Of a stretch of 64,000 bases of DNA, positions 9,593 through 18,938 are shown piece after piece. How positions within the stretch are numbered: position 1 is the stretch's first letter; the number at the start of each line of letters is the position of its first letter. Both the position numbers and the translations under genes were made by a program. The notes beneath the pieces are model-generated. The model saw nothing but the letters and a program-made list of their open reading frames with translations. It was not told the DNA's origin and ran no database searches. The stretch spans positions 1-64,000 of the forward strand of contig NZ_MRBY01000006.1 in assembly GCF_001904615.1 (NCBI RefSeq), given 5' to 3'. This DNA comes from [Limnothrix rosea] IAM M-220. Its GTDB lineage: Bacteria; Cyanobacteriota; Cyanobacteriia; Cyanobacteriales; MRBY01.

Positions 9593-9736
9593 GTCAGGGC
9601 ATTGTTCATTTATCTTTCACTATTTTTTTATTGCATTTCCCTGTAAGTACCCACCCATGACCCAGATTCAGTGACATAAATCTGGTCAGGGAATATTTCC
9701 CAGAGAACGCAAACAAAAAGAAACCCTTGGTAAAGC

Positions 9737-9765
9737 AATCCTAGTTGTATAAACTAGGATTTTTT
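9737..9765 (+). terminator. Intrinsic terminator after the DUF3155 gene
   Basis: A perfect 10-bp stem (AATCCTAGTT and AACTAGGATT) with a 5-base loop runs directly into TTTTT. It lies 145 bp after the stop codon, so the transcript has a long 3' untranslated region. Confidence 0.85.
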
Positions 9766-9813
9766 ATTGTGCCGGCAAACAATTACTCCGCGGAGTAGGA
9801 AAAACAACATTGC

Positions 9814-10353
9814 CTAGGCTTCATGCAGGCGATAAGGCACAACTTGACGCAGGAGAATCAGCTCATCACGGTGGGCTGTCACAAGGATGCGTTGGGTCGG
9901 TGTCTCTGTAATGGGTGTTTCTTTTGTAATTTGTAAAACAACCTTTTCCATTTTGCCAGCCCGTTTCCAATAGAAGAAGCCCGCAGCCGGTGCCAATAGG
10001 GTAATACCAAGAAAACCAAATCCGACCGGGGGATATAGCAAGGCCAAAACCAAGGCCACACAGGTTAGACCTAGAGCTGTCAATAGCGAGAGAAAGACGG
10101 CGAGAAATCCACTGGGCGGGACAAAACCTTGATAGGTAACGACATTATTCACGCCATCTATATCTGTAATTTGATAGGCGCGTTTTTCAAAATAGGTTTG
10201 GAGTCTTTCAAAGACTGATTCTTCCGGCTCCGTCGCGATAAACTCCATTTGTTCGGTACGGTCTTTTAGGGAGGCGCGAATAAAGAAAAACAGACCAACC
10301 ATGAGTAGGAGGGTCAACATTAGGGTTGAAGTAATTGCAGATTGTTCAAGCAC
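9814..10353 (-). CDS. CCB1-like cofactor assembly factor for cytochrome b6f
   Basis: The 179-residue protein begins with a membrane helix followed by FFFIRASLKDRTEQ, has a soluble segment (about 40-80) and then two further hydrophobic helices (about 85-128), ending in a soluble tail. This layout and the FIRAS-KDRTE motif match my memory of the CCB1 (formerly DUF3529) family, needed for covalent attachment of the c-type heme to cytochrome b6 in chloroplasts and cyanobacteria. The assignment rests on recalled pattern and needs a profile search. The start is GTG at 10353; there is no good ribosome site, and a later ATG inside the first helix is less likely. It is divergent from the NarL regulator gene. 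Confidence 0.6.
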   Translation of the reverse strand: MLEQSAITSTLMLTLLLMVGLFFFIRASLKDRTEQMEFIATEPEESVFERLQTYFEKRAYQITDIDGVNNVVTYQGFVPPSGFLAVFLSLLTALGLTCVALVLALLYPPVGFGFLGITLLAPAAGFFYWKRAGKMEKVVLQITKETPITETPTQRILVTAHRDELILLRQVVPYRLHEA

Positions 10354-10449
10354 GGTTTTCAGGAAAAATCACGACAAGATCCGTCTAAGGTATCCCTATC
10401 AATGTATATCGATCATGTTATATTTTGGGGAAATAGTTCTGATATACCC

Positions 10450-11160
10450 ATGGGAAAAATTCGCGTTGTTTTAGTCGAAGATCATGATCTAACACGGATT
10501 GGTTTGCGGACATCTCTGATGCAATGTGCTGATATTGAGCTATTGGCAGAAGCGAACAATGGTGCTGATGGGCTGAAGTTGTTACGTGATTTAAAACCGG
10601 ATTTGGCGATCGTTGATATTGGTTTGCCAGAGCTTGATGGGGTTGAAGTGACGCGACAGCTTAAGGAAGAATTAGAAAAAAGCCCTGGTGGTAGCGATAC
10701 AACTAAAATTTTGATTTTGACTTTGCAAGATGATCGCGAAGCGGTGTTGGCGGCCTTTGCGGCGGGTGCGGATTCGTACTGTATGAAGGATGTCACTTTT
10801 GATCATCTCGTGGAAGCGGTGAAAACGACTTATTCGGGTAATAGTTGGATCGACCCGGCGATCGCCCGCATTGTCCTCAATCAAGTACAACTGCCCGGTA
10901 ACGGCACGGAAGCAACCATTGCCATTCAGGCAACATCCCCTGAGGATCAGCAGCTGCTGGAAAGTTCACCATTGACGGAGCGGGAACTGGAAGTTTTACA
11001 GCTCATTGTTGATGGCTGTAGTAATTCAGAAATTGCAGAACGTTTGTTTATTACTGTCGGTACTGTGAAAACCCATGTTCGTAATATCTTGAACAAACTT
11101 TGTGCCGATGACCGTACCCAAGCCGCGGTTAGGGCGCTACGTTCTGGCTTAGTTGGTTAA
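10450..11160 (+). CDS. NarL/FixJ-type response regulator
   Basis: Transcription factor of two-component systems. Residues 1-130 are a receiver domain with VVLVEDHD (acidic pocket), AIVDIGLPELDG (phospho-acceptor Asp), LTLQDD and the switch Lys in CMKDVT. The C-terminal ~65 residues are a LuxR-type helix-turn-helix (LTERELEVLQLIVDGCSN and SEIAERLFITVGTVKTHVR). Earlier in-frame starts exist (10342 and 10402), but the first would overlap the divergent neighbour and both add residues not expected before the MGKIRVVLVED beginning; I therefore choose ATG at 10450. No cognate kinase is adjacent. It precedes the phosphatase gene at 11263 by about 100 bp. Confidence 0.9.
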   Translation: MGKIRVVLVEDHDLTRIGLRTSLMQCADIELLAEANNGADGLKLLRDLKPDLAIVDIGLPELDGVEVTRQLKEELEKSPGGSDTTKILILTLQDDREAVLAAFAAGADSYCMKDVTFDHLVEAVKTTYSGNSWIDPAIARIVLNQVQLPGNGTEATIAIQATSPEDQQLLESSPLTERELEVLQLIVDGCSNSEIAERLFITVGTVKTHVRNILNKLCADDRTQAAVRALRSGLVG

Positions 11161-11262
11161 TTTATTTAGTCGGTTTATTCATTTTGTGAGAAGAAAGATA
11201 CGATTGGTAGCAAAGGAAAGTGACTAAGACTTGATGCGATCAATTGTTAAGATTTGGAATCT

Positions 11263-12909
11263 ATGAGCGTCTCGAATACCAATAAACTTAAATTAATGGT
11301 CGTAGACGACGAAACCGACAATCTTGATCTGCTGTATCGTACTTTTCGTCGCGAATTTAAGGTTTACCGTGCCACCAGTGCTTTAAAAGCTCTAGAGGTT
11401 CTAGAGCAAGAAGGGGAGATGGCGATTATCATCTCGGATCAGCGCATGCCTGTCATGAATGGCACTGAGTTTCTCAGTCGCACGGTGGAGACTTATCCTG
11501 ATACGATTCGGATTTTACTGACTGGTTATACGGATGTTGAGGATCTCGTTGGCGCGATCAACTCCGGCAAGGTATTTAAGTACATTACGAAGCCTTGGAA
11601 GCCCGATGATTTGATGTCAACGATTCATCAGGCGGCAGAGACTTATGAGGTCGTGAAGCAGCGCACAAATCAGCTGGAACGCTCATTGCGGCAAGAAGAG
11701 CTGGTTAATTCTTTAATTCGAGCAATTCGGGAATCGTTAGATTATGAAAGTACGCTACAAACGATTGTGGCAAGACTTAGTGAAAGTTTTGGTGCTGATT
11801 ATGGTGTTCTCTATCCAGTGATGGAAGGTCAACCGCCTCAATTGTCGCCAGAAAAGTTTGCCCACCCCCAGCCAGAGCCGCCTTTAGATGAAGATACTGG
11901 CTTAACGGAAAAAGCGTTATCTAGTGGCGATCGCCAACTAGAATTATGCGTGACGGATCAGTCGTGGTTACAACTGGCAGTACCGCTGATTTGGAAGCAG
12001 AAAACCTACGCAGTCCTCACCTTTTGGCACAATATCGAAAAGCAACCTTGGACTGATAATGATCTCCAACTTCTCAATGCCGTCATTGAACAGTCGGCTC
12101 TGGCGATCGCCCAAGCCAAGCTATACCAAAAAATTCAGCAACAAACCCAGCAGATCCACCGCGAACTAGAAGTTGCCCGCCAGATCCAACATAATCTTTT
12201 ACCCCAAACCCTCCCCAAATCCGATGTCGCAAAAGTGCAAGGCTATTGCCTACCCGCACGCCAAGTCGGGGGAGACTTCTTTGAAGCCTGTCAAGACAAC
12301 CATGGTAACCTTTGGCTAGCCGTTGGTGATGTTTCCGGCAAAGGGGTTCCCGCTGCCCTATTTATGGCGAGCGCCCTATCAACCCTACGGCAGCAACTGA
12401 ATCAAACAACGCCCCCTGCCCCAGAACAAATTTTGGCGAATCTCAATCGGGCAATGGCAGATGATTTATTTAATAGCAACTGTTTTATTACAATGGTCGT
12501 GGCTTGCTACCAAGCAGAAACACAAAAACTGATCTACGCCAACGCTGGGCACATTTATCCGATGCTATGGTCTCACCAAGAGCTTTCTTCTGATAGCCAA
12601 CCCACCTATCTCAAACGGCGGGGCATTCCCATCGGTATTTTGCCGGAATGGCAGGCAGAAGCTGGTGTCCTCAATTTACGACCCCACGATGTTTTATTGA
12701 TTACGAGTGATGGCATTACAGAAGCGACGGTCACGAAGCCAGAACTCCGCCAAGAGCGTAATAATATGCTCAATCAAGAAGGTCTATGGCGTTTAATCCA
12801 GCAAAATCCTGAGCATTTTGATCTGTATGAGCTGCTCGAACGATTTAATGAATCGACCTACACTGAGCAGGAAGACGACCAAACCATTATTTCTTTGGAG
12901 GTCATGTAA
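11263..12909 (+). CDS. Receiver-GAF-PP2C (RsbU/SpoIIE-type) serine phosphatase
   Basis: A response regulator with a phosphatase output. Receiver domain at residues ~7-130 (VVDDE, SDQRMPVMNG, LLTGYTD, KYITKPW), GAF domain at ~145-285, a linker helix, and a SpoIIE-type PP2C domain at ~310-545 with the metal-binding motifs VGGDFFEA and VGDVSGKG and a third at SDGITEA. Such enzymes dephosphorylate an anti-anti-sigma (STAS) protein and so trigger partner switching. ATG at 11263 is preferred to an upstream TTG at 11254. The next gene, three bases downstream, encodes the matching RsbW-like kinase, so the two probably work on the same STAS protein, which is not in this window. Confidence 0.9.
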   Translation: MSVSNTNKLKLMVVDDETDNLDLLYRTFRREFKVYRATSALKALEVLEQEGEMAIIISDQRMPVMNGTEFLSRTVETYPDTIRILLTGYTDVEDLVGAINSGKVFKYITKPWKPDDLMSTIHQAAETYEVVKQRTNQLERSLRQEELVNSLIRAIRESLDYESTLQTIVARLSESFGADYGVLYPVMEGQPPQLSPEKFAHPQPEPPLDEDTGLTEKALSSGDRQLELCVTDQSWLQLAVPLIWKQKTYAVLTFWHNIEKQPWTDNDLQLLNAVIEQSALAIAQAKLYQKIQQQTQQIHRELEVARQIQHNLLPQTLPKSDVAKVQGYCLPARQVGGDFFEACQDNHGNLWLAVGDVSGKGVPAALFMASALSTLRQQLNQTTPPAPEQILANLNRAMADDLFNSNCFITMVVACYQAETQKLIYANAGHIYPMLWSHQELSSDSQPTYLKRRGIPIGILPEWQAEAGVLNLRPHDVLLITSDGITEATVTKPELRQERNNMLNQEGLWRLIQQNPEHFDLYELLERFNESTYTEQEDDQTIISLEVM

Positions 12910-12912
12910 GGT

Positions 12913-13353
12913 ATGCGTACTGAACTCCAAATTCCTAGTGATTTAAAATTTTTGACTGTCGTTGAGACATGGCTTTTAGATTGTCTACAGGCAGAATTAG
13001 GCGATCGCATTGATTGGACAAAACAATCAAATCGCCTTCGCCTTGCCCTTGTGGAAGCCTACTCTAATGTGGTGCGCCACGCCCATAAGGAACAGCCAGA
13101 AGTTCCTATTTTGCTACGTTTAGAACTCAAAGGTGAAGATTGCACCCTAGAGATTTGGGATTCTGGCAACGGTTTTGATTTATCGACCTATCTACCTCCA
13201 GAGCCGGGGACTTGTCAGGAGGGCGGCTACGGTTGGTTAATTATGAAACGGTTAATGGATCGGGTGGAATATCAGCTCCAAGTGAATGGCAAAAATTGCT
13301 TAAAGCTGGAAACGCGTTTGCCGTCAAAAGGCAGTGATGCGGCAGGCAAGTGA
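12913..13353 (+). CDS. RsbW-like anti-sigma/serine-protein kinase
   Basis: A 146-residue GHKL ATPase of the anti-sigma kinase type. The N box is [16 protein letters not shown], the G1 box is IWDSGNGFD, and the C-terminal glycine-rich segment is [17 protein letters not shown]. There is no dimerisation domain, as expected for RsbW/SpoIIAB relatives that phosphorylate a STAS protein on Ser. It follows the PP2C phosphatase gene after three bases and overlaps queG by four bases, so it is co-transcribed and translationally coupled. No sigma factor or STAS gene is adjacent; the target is an open question. Confidence 0.85.
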   Translation: MRTELQIPSDLKFLTVVETWLLDCLQAELGDRIDWTKQSNRLRLALVEAYSNVVRHAHKEQPEVPILLRLELKGEDCTLEIWDSGNGFDLSTYLPPEPGTCQEGGYGWLIMKRLMDRVEYQLQVNGKNCLKLETRLPSKGSDAAGK

Positions 13354-14324
13354 AAAGGAATGCGATTGATAAACAGACCCAACGGATTAAGGCGCAAGGG
13401 TTGGCGTTGGGATTTCATAAAATTGGGATTGCGGCGATCGCCCCGGTCGATACAGAAAATCTAGAACGCCTCAACCGTTGGTTAGACAAAGGTTTCCAAG
13501 CAGACATGGCGTGGATGGCTAGCCCAAAACGACAGGACATCCGTCGATGTTTACCTGAAGTGAAATCAGTCATTGCGGTCGCATTAAACTACTACACCGA
13601 TCATCAACATTCAGCAGATCCGGCGATCGCCAAAATTTCTCGCTACGGCTGGGGGCGTGATTATCACCGCGTTTTAACGAAGCGCCTCAAGGCTTTTTGC
13701 CATTGGCTCAGTATTGAATTTCCAGCAGATCAACACCGCTTTTATGTCGATACAGGACCCGTTCAAGACAAAATTTGGGCGGAGCGAGCGGGCTTAGGTT
13801 GGCAGGCAAAAAATAGCAATGTCATTACCCGTGAATATGGCAGTTGGGTCTTTCTGGGGGAAATTTTAACGACCCTAGAATTAACGCCCGATAAACCCCA
13901 CACAAACCATTGTGGCACTTGCACCCGCTGCCTTGACGCTTGTCCGACGGGGGCGATCGCCAAACCCTATGTGGTAGATGCCAACCGCTGCATTGCCTAC
14001 CACACCATCGAAAATCGCGCCGAAGATCTCCCCGAAACCATCAAACCTCATCTGCAAAATTGGGTAGCAGGCTGTGATATTTGCCAAGATGTCTGTCCAT
14101 GGAACCAGCGTTTTGCCAAAGAAACAGACATTCCAGATTTCCAACCCTACCCGAAAAACTTAGCCCCAAAACTTACTGAGTTAGCCGAGATAACCGACGA
14201 AGAATGGGGCGATCGCCTGATTGGTTCAGCACTGCGACGCATCAAACCCTCAATGTGGCGACGTAACGCCAAAGCAAACCTTGAAGCCCAACAAAAAACC
14301 TCCCCCAGAGATGGAGAAGGCTAA
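13350..14324 (+). CDS. queG: Epoxyqueuosine reductase
   Basis: Catalyses the last step of queuosine synthesis in tRNA, reducing epoxyqueuosine with a cobalamin cofactor and two [4Fe-4S] clusters. The cluster motifs are both present: [16 protein letters not shown] (residue ~188) and [11 protein letters not shown] (~245). The N-terminal cobalamin-binding domain contains the conserved [20 protein letters not shown] segment. At 324 residues the length is typical. The start is GTG at 13350, overlapping the stop of the upstream kinase gene (GTGA arrangement). Its coupling to a partner-switch pair is odd and probably reflects operon drift. Confidence 0.95.
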   Translation: MKRNAIDKQTQRIKAQGLALGFHKIGIAAIAPVDTENLERLNRWLDKGFQADMAWMASPKRQDIRRCLPEVKSVIAVALNYYTDHQHSADPAIAKISRYGWGRDYHRVLTKRLKAFCHWLSIEFPADQHRFYVDTGPVQDKIWAERAGLGWQAKNSNVITREYGSWVFLGEILTTLELTPDKPHTNHCGTCTRCLDACPTGAIAKPYVVDANRCIAYHTIENRAEDLPETIKPHLQNWVAGCDICQDVCPWNQRFAKETDIPDFQPYPKNLAPKLTELAEITDEEWGDRLIGSALRRIKPSMWRRNAKANLEAQQKTSPRDGEG

Positions 14325-14371
14325 ATATATTTCAATTAATAGAATGTTGAATTAATAACTCGATTGGCAAG

Positions 14372-15028
14372 TTACTTACCCATTTGAGCTGCAACTTCAG
14401 CCGCAAAATCCTCTTCCTTTTTCTCGATTCCTTCACCAAGCACAAAGCGTTGGAAACGACGAATTTGGATATTTTCACCAATAGTTGCAATCGTGTTCTT
14501 AACAAGCTCACCCACCGTAAGATTTTGATCACGAATATAGGGTTGATCCAACAAAGAAAGCTCTTTAAGACGCTTGGCAATACGACCCTCAACAATCTTT
14601 TCCTTGATGTTTTCAGGCTTACCATCGAGGTCATCACGACCCATTTCGATTTCGCGCTCTTTATCAGCAATCTCAGCAGGAATGTCTTCAACCTTTACAT
14701 ATTGAACATTAGGACATGCCGCAATTTGCATCGCAATGCCCTTCGCTAGATCCTTGAAGATATCACCACGAGCAACAAAGTCAGTCTCGCAGTTCACTTC
14801 AACAATGACACCGATGCTACCACCAGTGTGGATATAGCTCTCAATTAAGCCCTCAGCAGCAACACGACCTGCCTTTTTCTCAGCAGAGGTAATGCCCTTC
14901 TGACGAAGCCACTCGATTGACTTAGAGACATCGCCATCAGTTTCTGATAGAGCTTTTTTACAGTCCATCATGCCTGCGCCAGTTTTATCGCGCAGTTCTT
15001 TTACAAGCTTTGCAGAAATTTTTGCCAT
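14372..15028 (-). CDS. tsf: Elongation factor Ts
   Basis: Guanine-nucleotide exchange factor for EF-Tu. The N-terminal UBA-like module ([20 protein letters not shown]) and the core motif [10 protein letters not shown] are clear. At 218 residues this is the short single-core form typical of cyanobacteria. It lies 57 bp downstream of rpsB on the same strand, the near-universal rpsB-tsf operon. ATG at 15028 is well supported by the conserved [13 protein letters not shown] beginning. Confidence 0.97.
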   Translation of the reverse strand: MAKISAKLVKELRDKTGAGMMDCKKALSETDGDVSKSIEWLRQKGITSAEKKAGRVAAEGLIESYIHTGGSIGVIVEVNCETDFVARGDIFKDLAKGIAMQIAACPNVQYVKVEDIPAEIADKEREIEMGRDDLDGKPENIKEKIVEGRIAKRLKELSLLDQPYIRDQNLTVGELVKNTIATIGENIQIRRFQRFVLGEGIEKKEEDFAAEVAAQMGK

Positions 15029-15085
15029 TTGCTGTTTACCAAAAAATGTTGGGGCAATCCAAAAGGATATTACGCTGATTTGAAA

Positions 15086-15877
15086 TTATTCTTCACTGGA
15101 AGTATCAGCAACTTCTTCAGTAACTTCTGCTGGAGTCTCAGCGATTTCTTCGATGGCTTCATCGAATTCCTCGTAGGTCTCATCCTGTACAGGCTGACCA
15201 TGACGGCCGGTGTAAATTGCATCAGCAAGCTTACCAACGATCAATTTAATGGAACGAATCGCGTCGTCGTTTGCGGGAATGGGCAAATCAACGGTTTGGG
15301 GATCACAGTTTGTATCTAGCAAAGATACAATCGGGATGTTGAGTTTACGGCATTCTTGAATCGCATTGTGCTCACGACGTTGGTCGATAACAACAACGAT
15401 GTCAGGAATCTTGCGCATATTTTTGATGCCGCCAAGGTACTTCTGGAGCTTGTCGAGTTCACGACGGAGCATGGAAGCTTCTTTCTTGGGACGACGGTCA
15501 AGGTTACCGCTATCTTGGAGGGCTTCTAGTTCTTTGAGGCGCTCAACACGGGTTTTAATTGTTTCCCAGTTGGTGAGCATACCACCAAGCCAACGTTGGT
15601 TAATGTAGAAGGCTCCGCAGCGCTTCGCTTCTTGGGCAATGATGCCTGCTGCTTGACGCTTGGTACCGACGAATAAAACACGTTTGCCGCTTTCGGAAGC
15701 TTTTTGCATGTATGCATAGGCTTCTTCAACGAGCTGGGCGGTTTGAACGAGGTCAATGATGTGTACGCCGTTACGGGAAGTGTAGATGTATGGGGACATC
15801 TTAGGGTTCCAACGACGGGTCTGGTGGCCGAAGTGAACACCGGATTCTAATAGTTCTGCAAGAGAAACTACGGGCAT
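15086..15877 (-). CDS. rpsB: 30S ribosomal protein S2
   Basis: Small-subunit ribosomal protein. Conserved landmarks are [19 protein letters not shown] near the start, [19 protein letters not shown] and [13 protein letters not shown]. The last ~35 residues are an acidic Glu/Thr-rich tail, common in cyanobacterial S2. It is the first gene of the rpsB-tsf operon. AAGGAG lies 11 bases upstream of the ATG at 15877, and further upstream is a hairpin leader that may regulate it. Confidence 0.97.
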   Translation of the reverse strand: MPVVSLAELLESGVHFGHQTRRWNPKMSPYIYTSRNGVHIIDLVQTAQLVEEAYAYMQKASESGKRVLFVGTKRQAAGIIAQEAKRCGAFYINQRWLGGMLTNWETIKTRVERLKELEALQDSGNLDRRPKKEASMLRRELDKLQKYLGGIKNMRKIPDIVVVIDQRREHNAIQECRKLNIPIVSLLDTNCDPQTVDLPIPANDDAIRSIKLIVGKLADAIYTGRHGQPVQDETYEEFDEAIEEIAETPAEVTEEVADTSSEE

Positions 15878-15908
15878 ATTCTTTTAACTCCTTTTCGGGT
15901 TAAACCTC

Positions 15909-15954
15909 CATCTGGGGACATTTCTTTGGCGAAACACCCGAAGGATCCCAGATG
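15909..15954 (-). promoter_or_regulatory. Hairpin leader of rpsB
   Basis: In the rpsB 5' untranslated region, CATCTGGG and CCCAGATG form a perfect 8-bp stem enclosing about 30 bases with a possible inner GGTG/CGCC helix. It sits ~30 bases upstream of the start codon and is not followed by a T run, so it is not a terminator. Ribosomal protein S2 represses its own mRNA in other bacteria; that this hairpin does so here is inference. Confidence 0.5.
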
Positions 15955-16149
15955 TGCGTTTTTTTAGACAACTTTAAAAGGGTAGCATAATCGATTCATG
16001 ATTCTTTCTCTTTTTATGGCGATTTTATGGCATCGTCTTGTGACATCTCCGAGTAATATTCGGAATGATTAATTAAGAATGGTTTTGAGATGATGCCAAT
16101 TTGAATGGCGCAATTTTAAATATTTAAATACTTATAATACTTGTAGGGT

Positions 16150-16845
16150 TTATGGGGCGATCTCCTCTAGTTCGGAAGAGGTTTCGCTAATGACTTGATA
16201 GCATTCTTCTAGGGATTTACGTGCCGCCATTGCCTGAACGAGGTTTTGATAACTTGCTTGATTACGCTCTAGCAAATTTGTCGCCTGTAATGTTGCCCAT
16301 TTTTCCCGCTGCTCGTGGACGGTAGAAGGGACACCAGCTTTGACAAGCATCTGCCGCAATTGTCGTCGATCTTCAAAGCCACCTTGATCTTGCTCGAATA
16401 CTAAGTTTTCGGCGGCGATCCCAGCCATTAAAGTTGTGCTAACCCGTTCTACTAAAAGATTAATTTGCTGCTTTTTTTGTAGGGACTTTTCAATCGTTTC
16501 GAGGTCAAAGTTTACGCCCCCCAAACCGCCTTGGCCTTGTTTGATGGCTTCCCAAGGGGTCAAGCTATAGCCAGTAATGGGAATTCCCAGTAGGTAGCCA
16601 GCTAAAAAGTGTCCTGCCTCGTGCTGAATAACGCGTTTACGCTCTGCTTCTGGGGTGAATAAATCGAGAAAAACCATCATGCCCCGCCCTTGCAATTGAA
16701 AGGTATCTACGGATGCAATGCCCATAATGAAAACGGTGATGCCTGCTGGCACAAAGGGTGAAATGTGGAAAATGCCACCAAGGAGGCTTGTCATGGTCAT
16801 CAAAAATACGCCAATGGCAATGAGATTTAGGGCAGTTTGTTGCAT
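16150..16845 (-). CDS. M41-like membrane zinc peptidase homologue (FtsH protease domain without ATPase)
   Basis: Two hydrophobic segments in the first ~50 residues anchor the protein; the rest contains HEAGHFLAGYLLG (residue ~76), the HExxH zinc motif of the FtsH/M41 peptidases, followed by a helical region with AGIAAENLVFEQDQGGFEDRRQL that resembles the M41 third-ligand region. There is no AAA ATPase module. Such stand-alone M41-like proteins are found in cyanobacteria and plastids; their substrates are not established. It is followed on the minus strand, with a gap of 10 bp on its upstream side, by mobA, so the two may share a transcript. Confidence 0.75.
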   Translation of the reverse strand: MQQTALNLIAIGVFLMTMTSLLGGIFHISPFVPAGITVFIMGIASVDTFQLQGRGMMVFLDLFTPEAERKRVIQHEAGHFLAGYLLGIPITGYSLTPWEAIKQGQGGLGGVNFDLETIEKSLQKKQQINLLVERVSTTLMAGIAAENLVFEQDQGGFEDRRQLRQMLVKAGVPSTVHEQREKWATLQATNLLERNQASYQNLVQAMAARKSLEECYQVISETSSELEEIAP

Positions 16846-16855
16846 GGGAAAGCGT

Positions 16856-17449
16856 TTAAGACTGGGCTTTCAGGGTAGCGAAATCTTCTGGGGTGTTGCA
16901 ATTAAACAGCATATTTTTTGTGTCTAAGGTCAGCTCGTAAATGTTTTCGGTGATGAGCCATTTCTGAAAGGAGCGATCGCCTGTTTCTTGATATTTTTCT
17001 AATGATTTCGCCACTGTGCCGCGATAGAAACCGCATAACGGCTCATAAAATCCCGCTGTATTTTTGACCAATGCAACATCATAGGTTTTTGGAATTTGAG
17101 GGAGCTGCTGCGCCCATTTTTGCAACTGTTCAAGTTGTAGATAGGGTAAATCACAGGCTAATAATAAAACCCAATTATTGGTTGGTTTGGTCTTAAGAAA
17201 TTCCGTAAAGGCCACTAAGCCGCCTTGTTGCTGGGTATCGTCACACCATCGGATTTTTTTAGAAAATAAATAGTCATATTCTTGCCGCCACGGAGTGTTT
17301 ATCCAAACAGTGTGGGAAAGTGGGGCGGCGATCGCCACCGTTTTTTCGAGTAATGGCACATCGTTAACCATGAGCAAGGCTTTATCCCGACCCATACGAC
17401 GGCTTTGTCCACCCGCCAAAATCAAACTTGTTATTTTAGAGCTTGTCAT
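16856..17449 (-). CDS. mobA: Molybdenum cofactor guanylyltransferase MobA
   Basis: Transfers GMP from GTP to molybdopterin to form the bis-MGD cofactor used by nitrate reductase and formate-type enzymes. The nucleotide-binding signature LILAGGQSRRMGRDKALL is near the N-terminus, with the metal-binding LLACDLPYL motif at about residue 100. At 197 residues it has the usual length. It is the upstream gene of a likely pair with the M41-like peptidase gene. Confidence 0.92.
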   Translation of the reverse strand: MTSSKITSLILAGGQSRRMGRDKALLMVNDVPLLEKTVAIAAPLSHTVWINTPWRQEYDYLFSKKIRWCDDTQQQGGLVAFTEFLKTKPTNNWVLLLACDLPYLQLEQLQKWAQQLPQIPKTYDVALVKNTAGFYEPLCGFYRGTVAKSLEKYQETGDRSFQKWLITENIYELTLDTKNMLFNCNTPEDFATLKAQS

Positions 17450-17968
17450 CAGAAATATTATTTATTTAAGTTTTGCCTAATCTGGGTCTATTTAATTTGT
17501 TATTGGTAGCGTTACAGAGCGGTTAATATCATGCAATTTTTCATTGGCATTGTCCTCATTTTTCGGTGCGCCTCCTGCACCATCACCAAAATGTAATTTT
17601 TACCAAAGGTATGGTTTTTATTAAAGGAATTCTTTGGGAGAGTTGGTCGCCAATTTCCCAGCACTTTAACGGCGATCGCCCCATGTGCGAATTGGATTGC
17701 TTTCGTTTGCTAACATCAGAGGTAAATTCAACAGAAGCTGCCACCCATAGTGGTGTAACAGGCTCTAATTCCCTAGTAAATGCCTTGTCGGTGTCTAATC
17801 TCGCCCAAGCGAGCATGCTCCATCGGAAAACGGTAAAAACACTGCGATACAGACAAAAGCCATTGGTGGAAAAAGTCACTTGCATCGGGGCAGTGGCCAA
17901 CTCGATACAATATCTTTATAGCCAAACTTTGCTTCTTTACTCGGTAGCCGACTGGGCGATCGCCACCC
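17450..17968. other. 519-bp intergenic region, no supported gene
   Basis: Divergent region between mobA and the ABC ATPase gene. Open frames of 105-156 codons cross it on both strands, but none has a convincing start, ribosome site or family resemblance, and the longest would run 68 bases into the ATPase gene. Two HIP1 sites are present (near 17672 and 17957). It presumably holds the promoters of both flanking genes. Confidence 0.55.
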
Positions 17969-18682
17969 ATGATAAAAATCCAAGACCTTTTCAAAATCTA
18001 TGGCTCCGGAGAAACCACAGTTTACGCTCTCCGTAATCTCAATATCACCATTGCCACCGGGGAATATTGCTCAATTATGGGAGCTTCTGGTTCCGGCAAA
18101 TCGACGCTAATGAATATTATTGGCTGCCTTGACCAACCGACATCAGGTAGTTATTTCCTGAATAATGAAAATGTTGCCACCCTCAGCGATCGCCAACTCG
18201 CCCTCATCCGCAACCAAAATATCGGCTTTGTTTTCCAGCAATTTCATCTATTGCCCCAAATGAGCGCCCTCGAAAACGTTATCCTGCCGATGATTTATGG
18301 CAATGTCCCTAGCCAAGAACGTCGAGATCGTGCCGTTGCAGCCCTTACCAAGGTAGGCCTCGCAAATCGCCTCCATAACCGACCGAATCAGCTTTCCGGT
18401 GGACAACAACAGCGCGTGGCGATCGCCCGGGCGATCGTCAATGAACCCTTACTTCTCCTCGCCGATGAACCAACAGGCGCATTAGACTCCCGTACAACCC
18501 ACGAAATCCTCGAACTTTTTGGAGAACTCCACAACACAGGCATGGGAGTTGTGATGGTTACCCACGAAAACGAAGTTGCAGTGCAAACAAAACGTATTAT
18601 TTGGCTCAAGGACGGTGAAATCCAATACTCCAATCTCACCCCCGACGAACTGCGAGACGTTGCCCTTGCCCAAACCTTCTAG
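17969..18682 (+). CDS. MacB/LolD/DevA-type ABC transporter ATP-binding protein
   Basis: The cytoplasmic ATPase of an ABC exporter of the mechanotransmission (MacB/LolD) family. It has Walker [10 protein letters not shown] (residue ~38), Q loop QQFHLLPQM, signature [14 protein letters not shown], Walker [13 protein letters not shown] and the switch His in VTHENEVA. In cyanobacteria this subtype serves devBCA-like and macrolide-type exporters. No permease or membrane-fusion protein gene is adjacent, so the transport partner and substrate are unknown. ATG at 17969 directly follows a HIP1 site. Confidence 0.9.
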   Translation: MIKIQDLFKIYGSGETTVYALRNLNITIATGEYCSIMGASGSGKSTLMNIIGCLDQPTSGSYFLNNENVATLSDRQLALIRNQNIGFVFQQFHLLPQMSALENVILPMIYGNVPSQERRDRAVAALTKVGLANRLHNRPNQLSGGQQQRVAIARAIVNEPLLLLADEPTGALDSRTTHEILELFGELHNTGMGVVMVTHENEVAVQTKRIIWLKDGEIQYSNLTPDELRDVALAQTF

Positions 18683-18938
18683 CCCAGAAGCGAAAACCAT
18701 TTCGACACAAATGAAGAACAGGATCATCGCACACTTAATCAATCACGAAAATAAACAGGCACTTCTCAGAATCCTTTGTACAATCGTAAAATAGCTTTAG
18801 AATTCAAGAAATTACCGGAAAAACTGACAAAAAACAGTTAAAATTTGTCGAATTTTTTTCCATCCCTTGATACACTTCAAGCAGCCTATCCTCTTAAATC
18901 TTTAGTCTGTGTCGCCTCACGTCTAGATTCACGAAACT

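Noticed and set aside
17566-18036. 156-codon open frame upstream of the ABC ATPase gene
   Set aside because: No ribosome site, no family resemblance, unusual composition, and it overlaps the well-supported ATPase gene by 68 bp.
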